DNA from: Actinomycetes bacterium
GTDB lineage: Bacteria > Actinomycetota > Actinomycetes > Streptosporangiales > Streptosporangiaceae
DNA length: 6,696 bases
Assembly (NCBI GenBank): GCA_025964635.1
Contig: JAOPYP010000750.1
Coordinates: 1 to 6,696, forward strand
Direction of reading: 5' to 3'
In this document: positions 6,373 through 6,696 of the stretch, one piece after another
Layout of the letters: each line of letters begins with the position of its first letter
Position numbering within the stretch: position 1 is the first letter of the stretch
Position numbers and translations under genes: made by a program
The notes under the pieces: model-generated
The model's input: the letters and a program-made list of their open reading frames with translations, nothing else
What the model was told of the DNA's origin: nothing
Databases searched by the model: none

Positions 6373-6387
6373 GGCCCGGAACGGGCC
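6373..6387. other. GC hairpin GGCCCG-GAA-CGGGCC
   Basis: A perfect 6-bp GC stem closes a GAA triloop 13 nt after the previous stem-loop. It may be a second element of the same terminator, or lie just upstream of the promoter of the following gene. The GGAAC at 6378-6382 also looks like an ECF-type -35 half, but no matching CGTC-type -10 lies at the proper spacing. Confidence 0.35.
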
Positions 6388-6399
6388 GAAACCCTGGGA

Positions 6400-6405
6400 T
6401 AGATT
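6400..6405 (+). promoter_or_regulatory. Candidate -10 element (TAGATT) for the small membrane-protein gene
   Basis: TAGATT fits TANNNT and sits at the edge of the only notably AT-rich patch (6399-6422) in this half of the window. A start near 6412 would give a leader of about 120 nt before GTG 6531. No clear -35 is seen, so support rests on base composition and the -10 alone. Confidence 0.28.
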
Positions 6406-6519
6406 TTGCTTTGGGGCTTTTGGGACCTGCCGCAGACGCTTGGATCTCGTAGTAGCGTTCGGCCGTTACAGCCATGGGCGGGCCGAAGGGGTGGCAGCTG
6501 GCCAGGCCTGCATATCTCT

Positions 6520-6525
6520 AGGAGG
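6520..6525 (+). promoter_or_regulatory. Strong ribosome binding site AGGAGG
   Basis: A perfect AGGAGG lies 5 nt before GTG 6531. It is the strongest Shine-Dalgarno on the plus strand among the genes here and fixes the start of the final gene. The stop of a 15-codon open frame (6474-6521) overlaps its first two bases. Confidence 0.85.
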
Positions 6526-6530
6526 ATCTC

Positions 6531-6696
6531 GTGAGTACTGTCACCGAATCAGGCACGCGCTCTTCGGGGAAGCGCATCTGCGCCCTGATTCTCGCCATCG
6601 TCGGCATTCTGCTGGTCATCCTGGCCGTGATCTACATGACCACCGCGGCCGGTTCCCTGCCCAGCTTCATCCCCGGTCACCTGAACGGCTCCACCG
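6531..6696 (+). CDS. Small membrane protein, N-terminal 55 residues (truncated by the window edge)
   Basis: The GTG-started frame stays open to the window end. It encodes a short polar, basic-ended N-terminus (residues 1-15, ending GKRIC), a hydrophobic helix at about 17-36 rich in Ile, Leu, Val and Ala, then an outward loop with LPSFIPGH at 43-50. Positive charges before the helix predict a cytoplasmic N-terminus; no signal peptidase site is obvious. The sequence resembles short uncharacterised actinobacterial membrane proteins with an LPSFxPGH loop between two helices, as I recall them, so a second helix may follow outside the window. A perfect AGGAGG 5 nt upstream fixes the start. It probably has its own promoter, because hairpins and repeats separate it from the VWA gene. 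Function unknown. Confidence 0.75.
   Translation, partial: MSTVTESGTRSSGKRICALILAIVGILLVILAVIYMTTAAGSLPSFIPGHLNGST

Noticed and set aside
6375..6405. ECF-sigma promoter from GGAAC at 6378-6382
   Set aside because: No CGTC- or GTT-type -10 appears 16-18 nt downstream, and GGAAC is part of a GC hairpin loop and stem.
4013..6475. Long minus-strand open frame of 820 codons opposite the VWA gene
   Set aside because: It is antisense to a gene with an intact VWA domain and MIDAS. It has no Shine-Dalgarno at its ATG, and its product is low-complexity Arg/Gly/Pro/Val sequence typical of GC-rich shadow frames.
6478..6512. Resemblance of GGGCCGAAGGGGTGGCAG to the glycine riboswitch core
   Set aside because: Only the CCGAAGGGG string matches. 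The conserved CTCTCAGG partner and the flanking P1/P3 helices are absent, and the downstream gene is not a glycine-related gene.

Overview
This 6.7 kb window has very high GC and a strong third-position GC bias. Its gene set points to a chromosomal segment from an actinobacterium: an Lrp regulator beside HPPD, an ACT-domain threonine dehydratase, a BchI-like AAA+/VWA pair, and a small membrane protein with an LPSFIPGH motif. I cannot name the genus. Nothing indicates a prophage, insertion sequence, CRISPR array or plasmid. The region reads as ordinary core and conserved-accessory genome.

Layout. (1) Positions 1-111, minus strand: the first 37 codons of an Lrp/AsnC-type regulator that leaves the window. 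(2) 112-282: a divergent control region with several TGCA boxes, including a CTTTGCA/TGCAAAG inverted repeat. (3) 283-1383, plus: 4-hydroxyphenylpyruvate dioxygenase (hppD), with all three metal ligands present. (4) 1420-2640, minus: catabolic-type threonine dehydratase with a C-terminal ACT domain (ilvA/tdcB type), convergent with hppD across a 36-bp gap that holds a short hairpin. (5) 2641-2703: a compact divergent promoter region. (6) 2704-4152 and 4205-6175, plus: a two-gene unit of a MoxR/BchI-like AAA+ ATPase and a 656-aa protein with a C-terminal von Willebrand factor A domain and an intact MIDAS. (7) 6163-6321: five tandem copies of a 32-bp GC-rich repeat. The first copy contains the last codons and stop codon of the VWA gene, and a degenerate sixth partial copy follows. 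(8) 6335-6387: two hairpins, then an AT-richer leader. (9) 6531-6696, plus: the start of a small single-helix (so far) membrane protein that leaves the window.

How the genes work together. The regulator and hppD probably form a divergent, amino-acid-responsive module for tyrosine catabolism. Threonine dehydratase appears to be an independent single gene. The AAA+/VWA pair resembles MoxR-type ATPase plus VWA-adaptor remodelling machines and the chelatase I/D subunits. A Mycobacterium tuberculosis pair (Rv0958/Rv0959, as I remember it) has the same organisation. No chlorophyll or cobalamin gene is in the window, so a magnesium chelatase label would be misleading and the client is unknown. This pair and the repeat array fused to its 3' end are the least explained parts of the window.
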